Assembly: GCA_964619955.1 (NCBI GenBank)
Contig: CAZUJF010000035.1
Span: 1-58,558 of the forward strand
DNA: 58,558 nucleotides
Source: JACQFK01 sp964619955
Lineage (GTDB): Bacteria; Planctomycetota; MHYJ01; JACPRB01
Direction: 5' to 3'
Position numbers and translations under genes: made by a program. Shown here piece by piece: positions 38,038 through 46,723 of this stretch. The number at the start of each line of letters is the position of its first letter. Position 1 is the stretch's first letter. The notes below the pieces were generated by a model, which was not told where the DNA came from, did not search any database, and saw only the letters and a program-made list of their open reading frames with translations.

Positions 38038-39231
38038 CTATTTCGCCAGCCTCACGTTCGTCGCCTTGCCGGCGAACTTCTCGTGGTCGACGTCGTCGTC
38101 GCCGTCGAAGCTCTGGGGCACGTCCGCCTTGAACTTCCGCGTCTCGCCGGGCTTCAGCGGCGCCCGGGCCGCCTCGCGCACGCTGTTGGCCAGCACCGGC
38201 CAGGCCTTCGTGAACGTCGCCTGCCCCGCCTTGTTCGCCCCCGCGATGTCCGCGAGATGCGGCTTGCCCTTGGGGTCGAGGTAGTAGACCAGGATCTCCG
38301 CCTCGTCCAGCACGCGGTCCGAGCCGTTCTTGATCTCCACGTCGAGCTCGATGAAGAGGGTCTGGGCGTCCTTCGCCTTCTCCTCCTTGCCGTCCTTGCC
38401 CTTCACGGAGTCCGCCGGGACCAGCCGCACCTTCTCGGCCTTGCCCAGGATCTTCACCTCGACCTTCGCCGCGGCCGCGGCCCGGGCGTCCTTGTCCGAC
38501 GCGTCCGCGACGCAGGCCACGCGGATCCCCTGGGACTGATCCTTGTTCGTCAGCCACCAGACCGAGCGCGGACGGTTCGGATCCTCCTCGAACCAGTTCA
38601 GCGGGATCTTCTGGCGCCGCGCGATCTTCAGATCGGCCGCCGGCGTGCTCCAGCAGCCGCCCTTCACCACCGGGTCGAACTCGCCGCCGTCGTGGAACTC
38701 GAGGACGTACTCCCAGAGGTTGCCCGCCATGTCGTAGAGACCCCAGGCGTTCGGCTTCTTCTCGCCCGCGTCGTGCGTGCGGTCGCCGCTGTTGCCCTTG
38801 TGCCAGGCCTGGTCCTCCGCCGGCGCCCCGTCCCCGCCCGCCTTCGCCGCGTGCTCCCACTCCGGCTCCGTCGGCAGACGGAAGTACATGCCCGTCTTCT
38901 TCGACAGCCAGTCGCAGTAGGCGACCGCGGAATGCCAGCGCAGATTCGTCGCCGGCTTCTTCGGCTCGAGGAAGTTCGCGGGGACCCCGACCTGCCCGAA
39001 ATAGGCGATCGCCCGCGTGGGCCGCGTGGTGGCGTCCACCGCGGCGTCCTTCGTCTCGAAGAAGGCGTTGAAGTCCGCCCAGGTCGTCTCGCGCGTCGCG
39101 AGCCGGTAGGGCTTGAGCGCGCCCGCGGGCACCTCGACCAGGTCGAAGGCCACGGACGTGCCCGGGACCTCGACCTTCACGGGGGCCTGCTGGGCCAGGA
39201 GGCAGAGGACGGCGGCGGCGAAGCTGCTCAT
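38038..39231 (-). CDS. Exported SUMF1/FGE-like domain protein, copy 1
   Basis: 397 aa with a signal peptide. The SUMF1 fold shows LATRETTWADFNAF, LRWHSAVAYCDWLSKKTGMYFRLPTEPEWEHAA, NAWGLYDMAGNLWEYV and VVKGGCWSTPAADL. The catalytic Cys pair of true formylglycine-generating enzyme is not recognisable, so sulfatase activation is unlikely. After about residue 255 comes a beta-rich C-terminal domain (VEVKILGKAEKVRLVP, LFIELDVEIKNGSDRVLDEAEI), shared with the next gene. GGAG precedes the ATG. It lies downstream of its paralogue (14-nt gap). Confidence 0.75.
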   Translation of the reverse strand: MSSFAAAVLCLLAQQAPVKVEVPGTSVAFDLVEVPAGALKPYRLATRETTWADFNAFFETKDAAVDATTRPTRAIAYFGQVGVPANFLEPKKPATNLRWHSAVAYCDWLSKKTGMYFRLPTEPEWEHAAKAGGDGAPAEDQAWHKGNSGDRTHDAGEKKPNAWGLYDMAGNLWEYVLEFHDGGEFDPVVKGGCWSTPAADLKIARRQKIPLNWFEEDPNRPRSVWWLTNKDQSQGIRVACVADASDKDARAAAAAKVEVKILGKAEKVRLVPADSVKGKDGKEEKAKDAQTLFIELDVEIKNGSDRVLDEAEILVYYLDPKGKPHLADIAGANKAGQATFTKAWPVLANSVREAARAPLKPGETRKFKADVPQSFDGDDDVDHEKFAGKATNVRLAK

Positions 39232-39245
39232 GAAGACGGGCTCCT

Positions 39246-40385
39246 CTATTTCAGGATGCGGACGAAGGAGACTTTCGCCGCGACCTTGTCCAGGTCCAGC
39301 GGGCCGGTCTCCAGAAAGGGATGCGGGACGTCGAGCTCGAACTTCAGCGACTCCCCGGGCTTCAGCACCTTGCGGACGGTCTCGCCGTGCACGCTGTGCG
39401 CCAGCACCGGGTAGAGGATGTTGTACGCGGGCTTGTCCTTCGGATCCTTCATCATCGGCTTCCCGTCCTCGTCCAGGAAGTGCACGGTGATCTCGACCTC
39501 GTCGAGCGCCGCGCTTCCGTCATAGGAAAGCTCGCCGCTCACGCGGTCGAGGAAGTCCGGACGCCGGCCGGCCTTGACGATCTTGACGTCCTTGAACGAG
39601 ATCTTCGCCGCGGCGGCCGCGGCCCCGGGCCCGCCGCTGTCCGGGACGCGCAGCACCCGGAAGCCCACGAAGTTGCCGTCGGTCAGCCACCAGAGGCGCA
39701 GCGGGCGTTTGGGGTCGCGCTCGGCCCACTCCTCGGGGACGATCTTGCGCGCGGCGACGTTCAGTTCGGCCGCGGGCGTGTTCCAGCCCCCGCCGCGCAC
39801 CACGGGGCTCCAGCCCGGCGGCGCGCCCGCCTCAAGCGTGCTTTCCCAGGCGTTGCCCAGGATGTCGTAGAGGCCCAGCGCGTTCGGCTTCTTCTTTCCC
39901 GTGATGTGGGAGTTCTTGCCGCTGTTGCCGAGATGCCAGGAGGCCTCGTCCGTCGCGGGACCCGCGGCCGACGCCGCCAGCTCCCACTCCAGCTCCGTCG
40001 GCAGGCGGTACTTCGTTCCGGTCTTCCGCGTCAGCCACTCGCAATAGCCCATCGCGCCGTACCAGCCGATGGAGATCGCGGGATGCACCGGCTCCTGCGC
40101 CTCGCCGTTGGCGAAGGGCTCCTTGGGATCGATCACGTCGGGCTGCGAGGGGCGCGTGACGCCGTCGACTTTTTCCTTCCGGTAGGACTCGTAGTAGAGC
40201 GAGTACTCCTCCCAGGTCACCTCGCGGGCGCCGAGCATGAAGGACTTCAACTCGGCCGAGCGCACCTTGCCGCCGGGGACCGCGACCAGGTCGAACCTGA
40301 CCTTGCTGTCGGGAATGACCACGGTTTCGGGCTTCGGCTCCTGCAGCGCCAGCAGGCCGGGCAGGAGCACGGAAAGGAGCGTCAT
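39246..40385 (-). CDS. Exported SUMF1/FGE-like domain protein, copy 2
   Basis: 379 aa, clearly paralogous to the downstream gene in both domains. Signal peptide MTLLSVLLPGLLALQ, then MLGAREVTWEEYSLYYESY, GAMGYCEWLTRKTGTKYRLPTELEWELAA, NALGLYDILGNAWEST, VVRGGGWNTPAAEL and VGFRVLRV. The paired catalytic cysteines are again missing. A beta-sandwich-like C-terminus follows. GAGGGAA precedes the start. TATAAT lies about 30 nt upstream, so the pair may have its own promoter within the larger gene block. Confidence 0.75.
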   Translation of the reverse strand: MTLLSVLLPGLLALQEPKPETVVIPDSKVRFDLVAVPGGKVRSAELKSFMLGAREVTWEEYSLYYESYRKEKVDGVTRPSQPDVIDPKEPFANGEAQEPVHPAISIGWYGAMGYCEWLTRKTGTKYRLPTELEWELAASAAGPATDEASWHLGNSGKNSHITGKKKPNALGLYDILGNAWESTLEAGAPPGWSPVVRGGGWNTPAAELNVAARKIVPEEWAERDPKRPLRLWWLTDGNFVGFRVLRVPDSGGPGAAAAAAKISFKDVKIVKAGRRPDFLDRVSGELSYDGSAALDEVEITVHFLDEDGKPMMKDPKDKPAYNILYPVLAHSVHGETVRKVLKPGESLKFELDVPHPFLETGPLDLDKVAAKVSFVRILK

Positions 40386-40414
40386 GTCGGATTCCCTCGG
40401 ATCAAGAGGACGGA

Positions 40415-40420
40415 ATTATA
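40415..40420 (-). promoter_or_regulatory. -10 box TATAAT upstream of the SUMF1-like pair
   Basis: A perfect TATAAT on the minus strand lies about 29 nt before the ATG at 40385, giving a conventional short leader with a GAGGGAA site. No good -35 was found. Confidence 0.35.
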
Positions 40421-40462
40421 ACGACACGACGGCCCGGGAGGCCAGCGTGAAGCAAAACGCCG

Positions 40463-41689
40463 TCAGGCCTTCTTCGCCGGGACGCCGCCCTTGCGGTGCG
40501 CGGCGGCATAGGCCAGCAGCGCCTCGTTCTGGCGGAAGAAGCCGTGCTCCTCCGCCTCGTAGGGCGCCTTGAAGAAGCAGGCGAGGTGCCGCAGGTTGCC
40601 GCTCTCGCCCGAACGGTGCGCGAAGTCGGCGAAGCGGATGAGGTCCAGCACCAGCGGCGAGGCCAGCGCCGAGTCGCAGCCCTGCCAGATGAACTGGAGG
40701 ATCATCTTCGTCCCGAGGAAGCCCTGGTAGTGGATGAAGTCCCAGGCCGTCTTCCAGTCCCCCAGGGACGGCACGTAGTCGATGCGCACGCGCGAATGCG
40801 TGGCGTCGTCGTCCAGGATGTCGCGCAGGCAGGCGTCCTTGTCCTTGCACTTGGCGGCGTTGGCGTCGGGCGCGTCCAGGACCTTGCCGTCCCGGTTGCC
40901 CAGCATGTTGTAGCCCTCCCAGCTGAGGACCTTGAGATTGCGCGCCACGAACATCGGCGCGAGCGTCGTCTTCATGAGCGTCTCGCCCGTCTTGCCGTCG
41001 CGGCCCACGTGGGGCACGCCGTTCCGGCGCGCGAGTTCGTCCATCGCCGGGAAGCTCGACCCGATGCAGGTGGTGAAGTTGACGTAGGCGAAGCCGCACT
41101 CGACCGCGGCCAGGGCGTACAGCACGCTCGCCGGGAAAAGGTCGCGCCGGTCGGCCTCCAGCAGCGCGAGGAAGGATTCGACGTAGTGGAATTCGCGGGG
41201 CGGGACGAAGTGGGGCTCGGCCGAGGTCAGGTGCACGACGACGACGTCCTCGACGCCCGCGTTGGTGCGGAACTCGCGGTAGTCGCGCTTGATCTGCTCG
41301 ACCATCTCGCGCAGGGTGAGCTTGCGCTCGCCGCTCTCGCCGGCGATGGAGCGCACGCCGGCGCCGCTGTTGAGCGTGACGCCGGGACGCAGGTTCTTCG
41401 AATGGCGCTCCAGGGCGGGCTTCACCGCCTCGAAGATCTGGGGCGTGATGACGCCGTTCTCGCGGCCGAACTCCTCCGCGGCCTGGACCCAGTCGACCTT
41501 GCGGATCTCATGGCCGCCGAAGACGAGCTGCTCGACGGGAACGAGGCCCAGGTCCTTGAAGTCCGCGAGCTCGGAGACCAGCCCGGTCTTGCCGACCACG
41601 CCGGCCTTGACGGCCTCCACGCCCGAAACGGCGCAGGTCGCCACGCTTCCGCAGGCCCCGACCACCCAGACGCCCAGCTTGCGTTCCAT
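40463..41689 (-). CDS. ino1: Inositol-3-phosphate synthase
   Basis: 408 aa NAD-dependent enzyme that converts glucose 6-phosphate to myo-inositol 3-phosphate. The N-terminal Rossmann motif is VVGACGSVATCAVSG. Core segments are VYALAAVECGFAYVNFTTC, HVGRDGKTGETLMKTTLAPMF, LKVLSWEGYNMLGNRDG and GFLGTKMILQFIWQGCDS. It suggests inositol lipids or solutes in this organism. It lies 10 nt downstream of the cyclase-fold gene and is probably co-transcribed. Confidence 0.93.
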   Translation of the reverse strand: MERKLGVWVVGACGSVATCAVSGVEAVKAGVVGKTGLVSELADFKDLGLVPVEQLVFGGHEIRKVDWVQAAEEFGRENGVITPQIFEAVKPALERHSKNLRPGVTLNSGAGVRSIAGESGERKLTLREMVEQIKRDYREFRTNAGVEDVVVVHLTSAEPHFVPPREFHYVESFLALLEADRRDLFPASVLYALAAVECGFAYVNFTTCIGSSFPAMDELARRNGVPHVGRDGKTGETLMKTTLAPMFVARNLKVLSWEGYNMLGNRDGKVLDAPDANAAKCKDKDACLRDILDDDATHSRVRIDYVPSLGDWKTAWDFIHYQGFLGTKMILQFIWQGCDSALASPLVLDLIRFADFAHRSGESGNLRHLACFFKAPYEAEEHGFFRQNEALLAYAAAHRKGGVPAKKA

Positions 41690-41699
41690 GATGCCCTCG

Positions 41700-42914
41700 C
41701 TACTTGATGTTCTTCAGAAGCACGTCGCAGGTCACCAGCACGTAGCTCGTCGACAGCACCGGGTCCCCCTCGAACCAGCCCGGGTTGTCGTTCACCCACA
41801 TCTTCGTCTCCTTCACGGCCTTGATCAACTGCTCCGCGATCTCGCGGGGCCAGTCGTGCTTGCGGCCGTCGAAGGTCTCGAAGGGGTTCTCCCCGTAGGC
41901 GTCGAGCGCCCGGCTCATGACGAGGTAGTAATGATACAACCCGCGGAGGTGCTCGCGTTTCACCTGGTCGAAGGCAAATCCCGGGTGCAGCTCGACCGAG
42001 TAGTTCTTCCGGACCCAGTCGACGGCCGCCTTGACCTCGGGAGAGTCCTTCTTCAGGCCCGCATAGAGGTAGGTCTTGATGCCGTCGTAGGTCATCGAGC
42101 CGTAGCTCTGGATGACCTCCTTGTCGGCGACCTTCCGCGTGCCCGCCTTGAACTGGCCCCGGTCGGCGAGCGGGGCGTAGAAGAGGCCGCCGTCGTCGCC
42201 CACCGCCAGCCCCTGGGCCTTGAGCGCCGCGACGAACTGGGGGTCGTTGTTGAGCTCGCTGTTGTTCTGGCAGCGCCGGACGAACTCGACCACGAGCTTC
42301 CAGAACTCGTCGTCCTGCGGCAGCCCGGACATCTTCAGGCCCTCGGCGGCGAAGCCCGTCGTGGACAGGTTGGCGATGCCCTTCTTCGTCGTCGGTTTGC
42401 CGTCCTTGCCGAGCGTCGGGCTGTCGTCGCCGTAGCCGCTGCCGCCCCGGTCGCCGCCCTCCTTGAGCTGGTTGTTCTTGAGGTAGGCCTGCGCGCCGCG
42501 GATCGCCTGGTTGACCGCATCCGAGCGCTCAAGGGAGGAGAACGCCATGAGCGCGATCGCCGTGCCGTAGGTCTTGAGGAAGGCGCCCGTGGGGCCCTCG
42601 CCCACGGAACCGTCGGGGTTGACCTTCGACAGCAGATAGGCCGTGGCCTTGTCGATCGCGGGCTTGTACGTCGGCTTCACGGACGCGGGCGCGTTGCCGA
42701 GCGCCGTGAGGATGAGGCCGGTGTAGGAGGGGCTCGGGGCCTCGCGGCCCGGCACGCCCTGCTTCCAGCTGCCGGAGGCGTCCTGCTGCGTCACGATCCA
42801 GTCCGCCGCGGACTGCCAGGTGGACACGAGTTTGCCGCGGAGGTCGGACTCCTGCGCCGGCGCCGCGCCGCCCAGGACCAGGACCGCCGACAGGAAGAGC
42901 GTCGCGTGTTTCAT
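41700..42914 (-). CDS. Exported prenyltransferase/squalene-oxidase-repeat protein
   Basis: 404 aa with a signal peptide (MKHATLFLSAVLVLGGAAPAQ). Repeats such as WIVTQQDASGSWKQG, YLLSKVNPDGSVGEGP, YLKNNQLKEGG and SMTYDGIKTYLYAGL are the alpha/alpha-toroid QW-like repeats of terpenoid-cyclase-fold proteins. No DxDD motif of true hopene cyclases was seen, so it is probably not a cyclase. Its ATG overlaps the stop of the upstream membrane protein (4 bp). Confidence 0.75.
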   Translation of the reverse strand: MKHATLFLSAVLVLGGAAPAQESDLRGKLVSTWQSAADWIVTQQDASGSWKQGVPGREAPSPSYTGLILTALGNAPASVKPTYKPAIDKATAYLLSKVNPDGSVGEGPTGAFLKTYGTAIALMAFSSLERSDAVNQAIRGAQAYLKNNQLKEGGDRGGSGYGDDSPTLGKDGKPTTKKGIANLSTTGFAAEGLKMSGLPQDDEFWKLVVEFVRRCQNNSELNNDPQFVAALKAQGLAVGDDGGLFYAPLADRGQFKAGTRKVADKEVIQSYGSMTYDGIKTYLYAGLKKDSPEVKAAVDWVRKNYSVELHPGFAFDQVKREHLRGLYHYYLVMSRALDAYGENPFETFDGRKHDWPREIAEQLIKAVKETKMWVNDNPGWFEGDPVLSTSYVLVTCDVLLKNIK

Positions 42915-43831
42915 CGTATGCCCCCGAAATACCGCCGAATGACCTCATCGTACCGGGAATCCCAGTCCTTCCTCGAGAAGACCGCGGCGCTTTTCGCGGG
43001 CCCGCCGTCCGAAGCCGCCGCCGTCTCGACGGCGGCCAGGTCGCGCTGCCGCGCCAGCTTCGCCTCCGCCGCCCGCGGCGGGGGCGCATGAACCGTCCGT
43101 CCGAGACGGGCGAGTTCCGCCGAGATGGCCGCCGCGCTCGCCGCCGCCGCTTCGGCCTGCCGGCGCAGCGCCTCGCCGCCGCCCGCGGCGCCCGAATCCA
43201 GGAGCCGCTGTTCGAGCAGATCCCTCAGGGTCTGGAGGACCGCCAGCGCCTCTTCCGGGCGCCCCTGGGACAGCAGCTCCGCCACCTCGCGGAAGCGGAT
43301 CTCCGCCGCCGCCAGGGCCTCCAGGCGGACGGCTTCCGCCGCAAGCACCGCCTCGTACGAACGGTCGCCCGCGAACGCGTTCCGGTCCGGCGCGGGGACG
43401 GCGGCGAGGGCTCCGAGCAGCACCAGCGCGGGCGCCAGCAGCCGGGATTCGAGCGGAAGCCGCCGCTCCGGGAAGCTGGCCCGCCCGAGGGCGCGGGCCG
43501 CATCCTCGGTCACGACGGCGGACAGGGGTCCCGCCCCTTCGAGCGCGGTCGAGAGACGCTCCTCGAGTCCGAGCAGGCGGTCGAGATGGATGGCGCAGTC
43601 GCGCAGGGAGTAGCGCCGCGCCCAGGTCCGCGCGGCCATGCCGGCCGGGACCGCCAGCAGGAGCCCCGTCGCCAGGGCCTGGGGGACGGGCACGCCGAGG
43701 AATTTCCGGGCGAAGAGCGTCAGCGCCCCCGCCAGGGAGGCGAAGAAAGCCCAGCGCGCGGCCGACTCGAGGGCACGCCGCGCCCGGATCCGCCGGCGCT
43801 GGGCTTCCAGGACGTTTCTCAGGGAGTCCAT
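42911..43831 (-). CDS. Membrane protein with long Ala-rich helical region
   Basis: 306 aa. Two transmembrane helices lie at about residues 27-45 (WAFFASLAGALTLFARKFL) and 50-68, and a third hydrophobic stretch at 130-147 (LLAPALVLLGALAAVPAP). LRDCAIHLDRLLGLEERLSTAL after the second helix resembles a segment in DUF4175-like membrane proteins. The C-terminal half is Ala/Glu/Arg-rich helical. The start is 3 nt after the upstream YdjY-like stop. Confidence 0.6.
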   Translation of the reverse strand: MDSLRNVLEAQRRRIRARRALESAARWAFFASLAGALTLFARKFLGVPVPQALATGLLLAVPAGMAARTWARRYSLRDCAIHLDRLLGLEERLSTALEGAGPLSAVVTEDAARALGRASFPERRLPLESRLLAPALVLLGALAAVPAPDRNAFAGDRSYEAVLAAEAVRLEALAAAEIRFREVAELLSQGRPEEALAVLQTLRDLLEQRLLDSGAAGGGEALRRQAEAAAASAAAISAELARLGRTVHAPPPRAAEAKLARQRDLAAVETAAASDGGPAKSAAVFSRKDWDSRYDEVIRRYFGGIR

Positions 43832-43834
43832 GGG

Positions 43835-44737
43835 CTATTTCTTCTTGGGGGCGGCCTTCTCGTGCTCGTGGTCGCGCTCGTCCTCATGGAATTCGATGCG
43901 GTTCTTCCGGACCTCCTGCTCGATCAGCAGGATCTCCTTCCGCTCCGCCGCCGTCGGCGTGCGGAAGATCACGCGCACCGGCGTCCCCGAACGGGGCAGC
44001 ACCATGTAGTTCGCGGCGAAGACCGTGTCGTCCACCGCCTCCTCGAGCGGGTTGTCGAGCAGCGCGGACTTGTCCCGGAACGTGGTCACATACGAACGCG
44101 TGTTCGCCGCGGCGAGGACCTTGTACTTCTTGTCGCCCTTCGGGCTCGTGGGGTCGGCGACCTCCATCCAGTGGCCGACGTAGGTCCAGCCCACGCGCGC
44201 CATGGGAAGCCCGCGCTTGATGCTGACGACCAGATCCTCGGAGCGATGCGTGACCAGCCGGCCGCTCGCCTGGTCCACCCACTGGATCAGGATCAGGACC
44301 CGGGAGCCCTGGTCGGCGATCGTCAGGTCCGTCTTGGCGGGCAGCTTCCCGCGGGTGAAGCCCGACGCGGTGAGGGCCAGGTCCAGGGCCTGCACGCTCG
44401 TCTCGAGACGCACCACCGTCTCATGTTCCTTGCCGCCCTCGCCGCAGCCGAAGAGTTCGACCAGGCCGCGGGTCACCAGGATGAGGCCCGGCACGACGAC
44501 GCCGCTCACCCGCTTCCCCTCCGCATCCTTGCGCTCGAAGAGGTAGCCGCCGCCCTGGATCGGCGCGACGAAATCCGCGCGGTCCGGGACCTTGGCGTCC
44601 ACCGCCATGTCCGGCTCCTCGACCGGAGGCACCTGGAATTTCGGATTGGGCGCCTCGCCCTTCTCGGGATCCTGCCCCCAAGCCGTGACCGCGGCCAGGC
44701 TCAGCGCCCAGCTCGCCAGAACCGTCCCTTTCATCAT
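43835..44737 (-). CDS. Exported YdjY-like domain protein
   Basis: 300 aa with a signal peptide (MMKGTVLASWALSLAAVTAWGQ). The region from about residue 75 (GLVELFGCGEGGKEHETVVRLETSVQALDLALTASGFTRGK, then LTIADQGSRVLILIQWVD and MARVGWTYVGHWM) matches the YdjY-type domain common in planctomycete exported proteins. The C-terminus is charged (HEDERDHEHEK). The ATG at 44737 has AAGGAG 8 nt upstream. It is the first gene of the block running to 38038 and follows a long AT-rich leader. The function is unknown. Confidence 0.65.
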   Translation of the reverse strand: MMKGTVLASWALSLAAVTAWGQDPEKGEAPNPKFQVPPVEEPDMAVDAKVPDRADFVAPIQGGGYLFERKDAEGKRVSGVVVPGLILVTRGLVELFGCGEGGKEHETVVRLETSVQALDLALTASGFTRGKLPAKTDLTIADQGSRVLILIQWVDQASGRLVTHRSEDLVVSIKRGLPMARVGWTYVGHWMEVADPTSPKGDKKYKVLAAANTRSYVTTFRDKSALLDNPLEEAVDDTVFAANYMVLPRSGTPVRVIFRTPTAAERKEILLIEQEVRKNRIEFHEDERDHEHEKAAPKKK

Positions 44738-44900
44738 GCAGCGACTCCTTTGGCCAAGCTCAACGAGCAAAAGACCAGCCATGACAACAACTGCAACATA
44801 CTAATTCACAGCAACTTACATTTCACACTAACCGTAGATCTCCCTATTTGTATGTTTTCTATACAGCCGCTGAGCACCGCTGCATCACGACACGCTTCTG
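44738..44900 (-). promoter_or_regulatory. AT-rich promoter/leader region of the YdjY-like operon
   Basis: About 160 bp without a gene. It is markedly AT-richer than the rest, with TATAGA, TACAAAT and TATGTT as possible -10 boxes on the minus strand and a small TGTAT...ATACA inverted repeat. One definite promoter cannot be chosen. The last 15 nt hold the AAGGAG site for the 44737 start. Confidence 0.4.
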
Positions 44901-44940
44901 GAAAAAGAAAGAGGAGGCGGGTTTGTGGGCCCGCCTCCTC
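44901..44940 (-). terminator. Rho-independent terminator of the pseudopilin operon
   Basis: On the minus strand GAGGAGGCGGG and CCCGCCTCCTC form an 11-bp perfect stem with an 8-nt loop, followed by TTTCTTTTTC. It lies 20 nt after the stop at 44961. This is the clearest intrinsic terminator in the window. Confidence 0.9.
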
Positions 44941-44960
44941 TCCGGAGAAAAGGGGGTAGG

Positions 44961-46052
44961 TTAGGGATTCGAAACCTGAAGCTGGGTTTGAGCCTGCTCC
45001 ACCTGCACCCTCAGGGATTCGGACAGCGTCTCGAAGTCGTCCTGCGACATGCCGGACATGCCTTCCGCCGCGATCCTTCCCGCCGCCTGGCGGATCAGGT
45101 CCCCCAGGTGCGCCAGCATGTCCTCGACGGGAGCCGCCACGATCACCTGCAGCGTCTCCTGCTCCGAAGCGCTCGATCCCCCGCGAACGAGGATGCTGAT
45201 GTCCTCCAGGATCCGGTCCGAACCGCGTTCAAACCGCGTCCAGCCCGCCTTGTCCCCCGCCCGGACCCGTTCCTCCACGGTCAGTCTCAGCGCCTCCCCC
45301 AGTTCCAGGGCCAGGAGTCCGCGCTCCCGGATCGCCAGGCCTTCGATGCGCCGCGCCGCTTCGCGGGCCCCGGCCCAGGTGAACGGGACGGATCCGAGAT
45401 TCGATATCAGCCCCTCGATGGAATTGCCCGCGCCCAGCAATTCGAGCGCCGCCTCCAGATCCGACATCAGACCCAGGATGGCCCCCGCGGTGGCGCTGAG
45501 GGGCGTCCCTTCCAGTTCCCCGCGGAGGGCGCTGAACCTCCACTCCAGGCGCTTCTTGAGTTCGCGCGCCCGCCGGGCCGACAGCTCCACGGGGCCCCCC
45601 AGCACGTCCGCATCCTCGAAGGCCGACCTCAGCAGGCGCAGCGCCGTCTCCATGCGCCTGGCCCCCAGGCGTCCGGCCGCGGCGGCATCGGCCGCGCTCC
45701 CCACCCTCCACACCCTCCGATGGACGCGCCCCGGCTCCCCCGCCACTCCCACGCGGGCCTCCACGAGCGTCGGGGCCTTGAAGCGCTCCACGTGCTCGAA
45801 CCGGTCGTCCACCGCCGTCGTCACGCGCGCCGGCGCCTCCTCGTCCGCCGCGAGTCCGAAGCGTTTCTGCTCCCAGTCGTACCGCCTCTGGAGCCGGTGG
45901 AGCCGCAGCGTGACTTCGCCGGCCGCCGACAACCCGCGGCCCTCGCCGGACACCATGAGTTCGTATTCCGTCCCGTTCCGCCTCGTGTGCCCCTCCAGGG
46001 TCAATCCGTCGTCCTGGACCAACGCCCAAGCCAGCAGCAGCGCCTGCATCAT
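44961..46052 (-). CDS. Exported hypothetical protein, last gene of pseudopilin operon
   Basis: 363 aa. A short signal peptide (MMQALLLAWALVQD) is followed by beta-rich segments (GTEYELMVSGEGRGLSAAGEVTLRLHRLQRRYDW), then a long helical part with Ala, Leu and Arg and a Ser/Gln-rich end. No family was recognised. Its ATG overlaps the stop of the LolA-like gene, so it is co-translated with it and the pseudopilin gene. It is followed by a strong terminator. Confidence 0.6.
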   Translation of the reverse strand: MMQALLLAWALVQDDGLTLEGHTRRNGTEYELMVSGEGRGLSAAGEVTLRLHRLQRRYDWEQKRFGLAADEEAPARVTTAVDDRFEHVERFKAPTLVEARVGVAGEPGRVHRRVWRVGSAADAAAAGRLGARRMETALRLLRSAFEDADVLGGPVELSARRARELKKRLEWRFSALRGELEGTPLSATAGAILGLMSDLEAALELLGAGNSIEGLISNLGSVPFTWAGAREAARRIEGLAIRERGLLALELGEALRLTVEERVRAGDKAGWTRFERGSDRILEDISILVRGGSSASEQETLQVIVAAPVEDMLAHLGDLIRQAAGRIAAEGMSGMSQDDFETLSESLRVQVEQAQTQLQVSNP

Positions 46053-46723
46053 GATTCCTCCGTCTTCAATCCCGGACCCTCGAGCTCGAAGAGACCGTCC
46101 TCGAGCGTTTCAACCTCGTCGATGCCGTCCAGCGTCCACACCGATTCTCCGAGCGGCCCGCGCGCCGTGATCCGCAGGATCCGCCCCGAGCCGCGCTCCA
46201 CCGACAGCCTCAGCGCGCTCCAGCGTTCGCGCAGCGCCGCCTCCCGCGGCACCAGGATCACCCGGCCGCAGCCCTCCGCGCGATCCCCGCCGCCGCCCGC
46301 CACCCGGGCCCAGGGCAGCCGGGGCACGCGCAGGACGGGACGCGGACGCCCCTCCCGGTCCAGCACCGCCTCCGGGAGCGACGGCGTCTCCGGCACCCCG
46401 TCGTCGAGCACCTCGAAGCGCCGCGCCGCCTCCGCGGGGCTCATGCGCCACAGATCCACCGGCAGGAAGCGGTCCGCGCGCTCCGCCTCCCAGCAGCGCA
46501 CGACGCGCTCGCCGCTCTTGAGGGACTTCACGCGGCCGTCCCGGATCACGATGCGCCGGCCGGCGTCCTCGTAGCGCAGCGCCTCGCCGGGACGCACCCA
46601 GAGACGCGCCTTCCCGGCTTCCACGGCGTCTTCGCGGAAGGACCCCGACTCCAGCGTCAGTTGCGCCTTGAAGGGCCGGGCGTCCGCCTGGGCCTGGAGC
46701 AGGAGCGTCAGCAGCAGATTCAT
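46049..46723 (-). CDS. Exported LolA-like protein
   Basis: 224 aa with a short signal peptide (MNLLLTLLLQAQADA). AQLTLESGSF, AGKARLWVRPGEALRYEDAGRRIVIRDGRVKSL and RITARGPLGESVWTLDGIDEVETLEDGLFEL follow the strand order of LolA-type lipoprotein carriers: Gly-x-Leu/Ala, a Pro-Gly-x-x-Arg turn, then an I-x-DG strand. The start codon overlaps the pseudopilin stop (ATGA). A real lipoprotein-carrier role is uncertain; many planctomycete genes with this fold are unassigned. Confidence 0.55.
   Translation of the reverse strand: MNLLLTLLLQAQADARPFKAQLTLESGSFREDAVEAGKARLWVRPGEALRYEDAGRRIVIRDGRVKSLKSGERVVRCWEAERADRFLPVDLWRMSPAEAARRFEVLDDGVPETPSLPEAVLDREGRPRPVLRVPRLPWARVAGGGGDRAEGCGRVILVPREAALRERWSALRLSVERGSGRILRITARGPLGESVWTLDGIDEVETLEDGLFELEGPGLKTEES

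Noticed and set aside
35579..38860. 1093-codon open frame on the minus strand
   Set aside because: Antisense shadow of actin homologue B and the small membrane genes; its length comes from high GC, and its low-complexity His/Asp/Arg sequence is not protein-like.
38038..40385. Formylglycine-generating enzymes for sulfatases
   Set aside because: Only the SUMF1 fold is clear; the catalytic cysteine pair was not found and no sulfatase lies nearby.
41700..42914. Squalene-hopene cyclase for hopanoid synthesis
   Set aside because: The protein is exported, short (404 aa) and lacks a DxDD motif, so only the toroid fold is supported.
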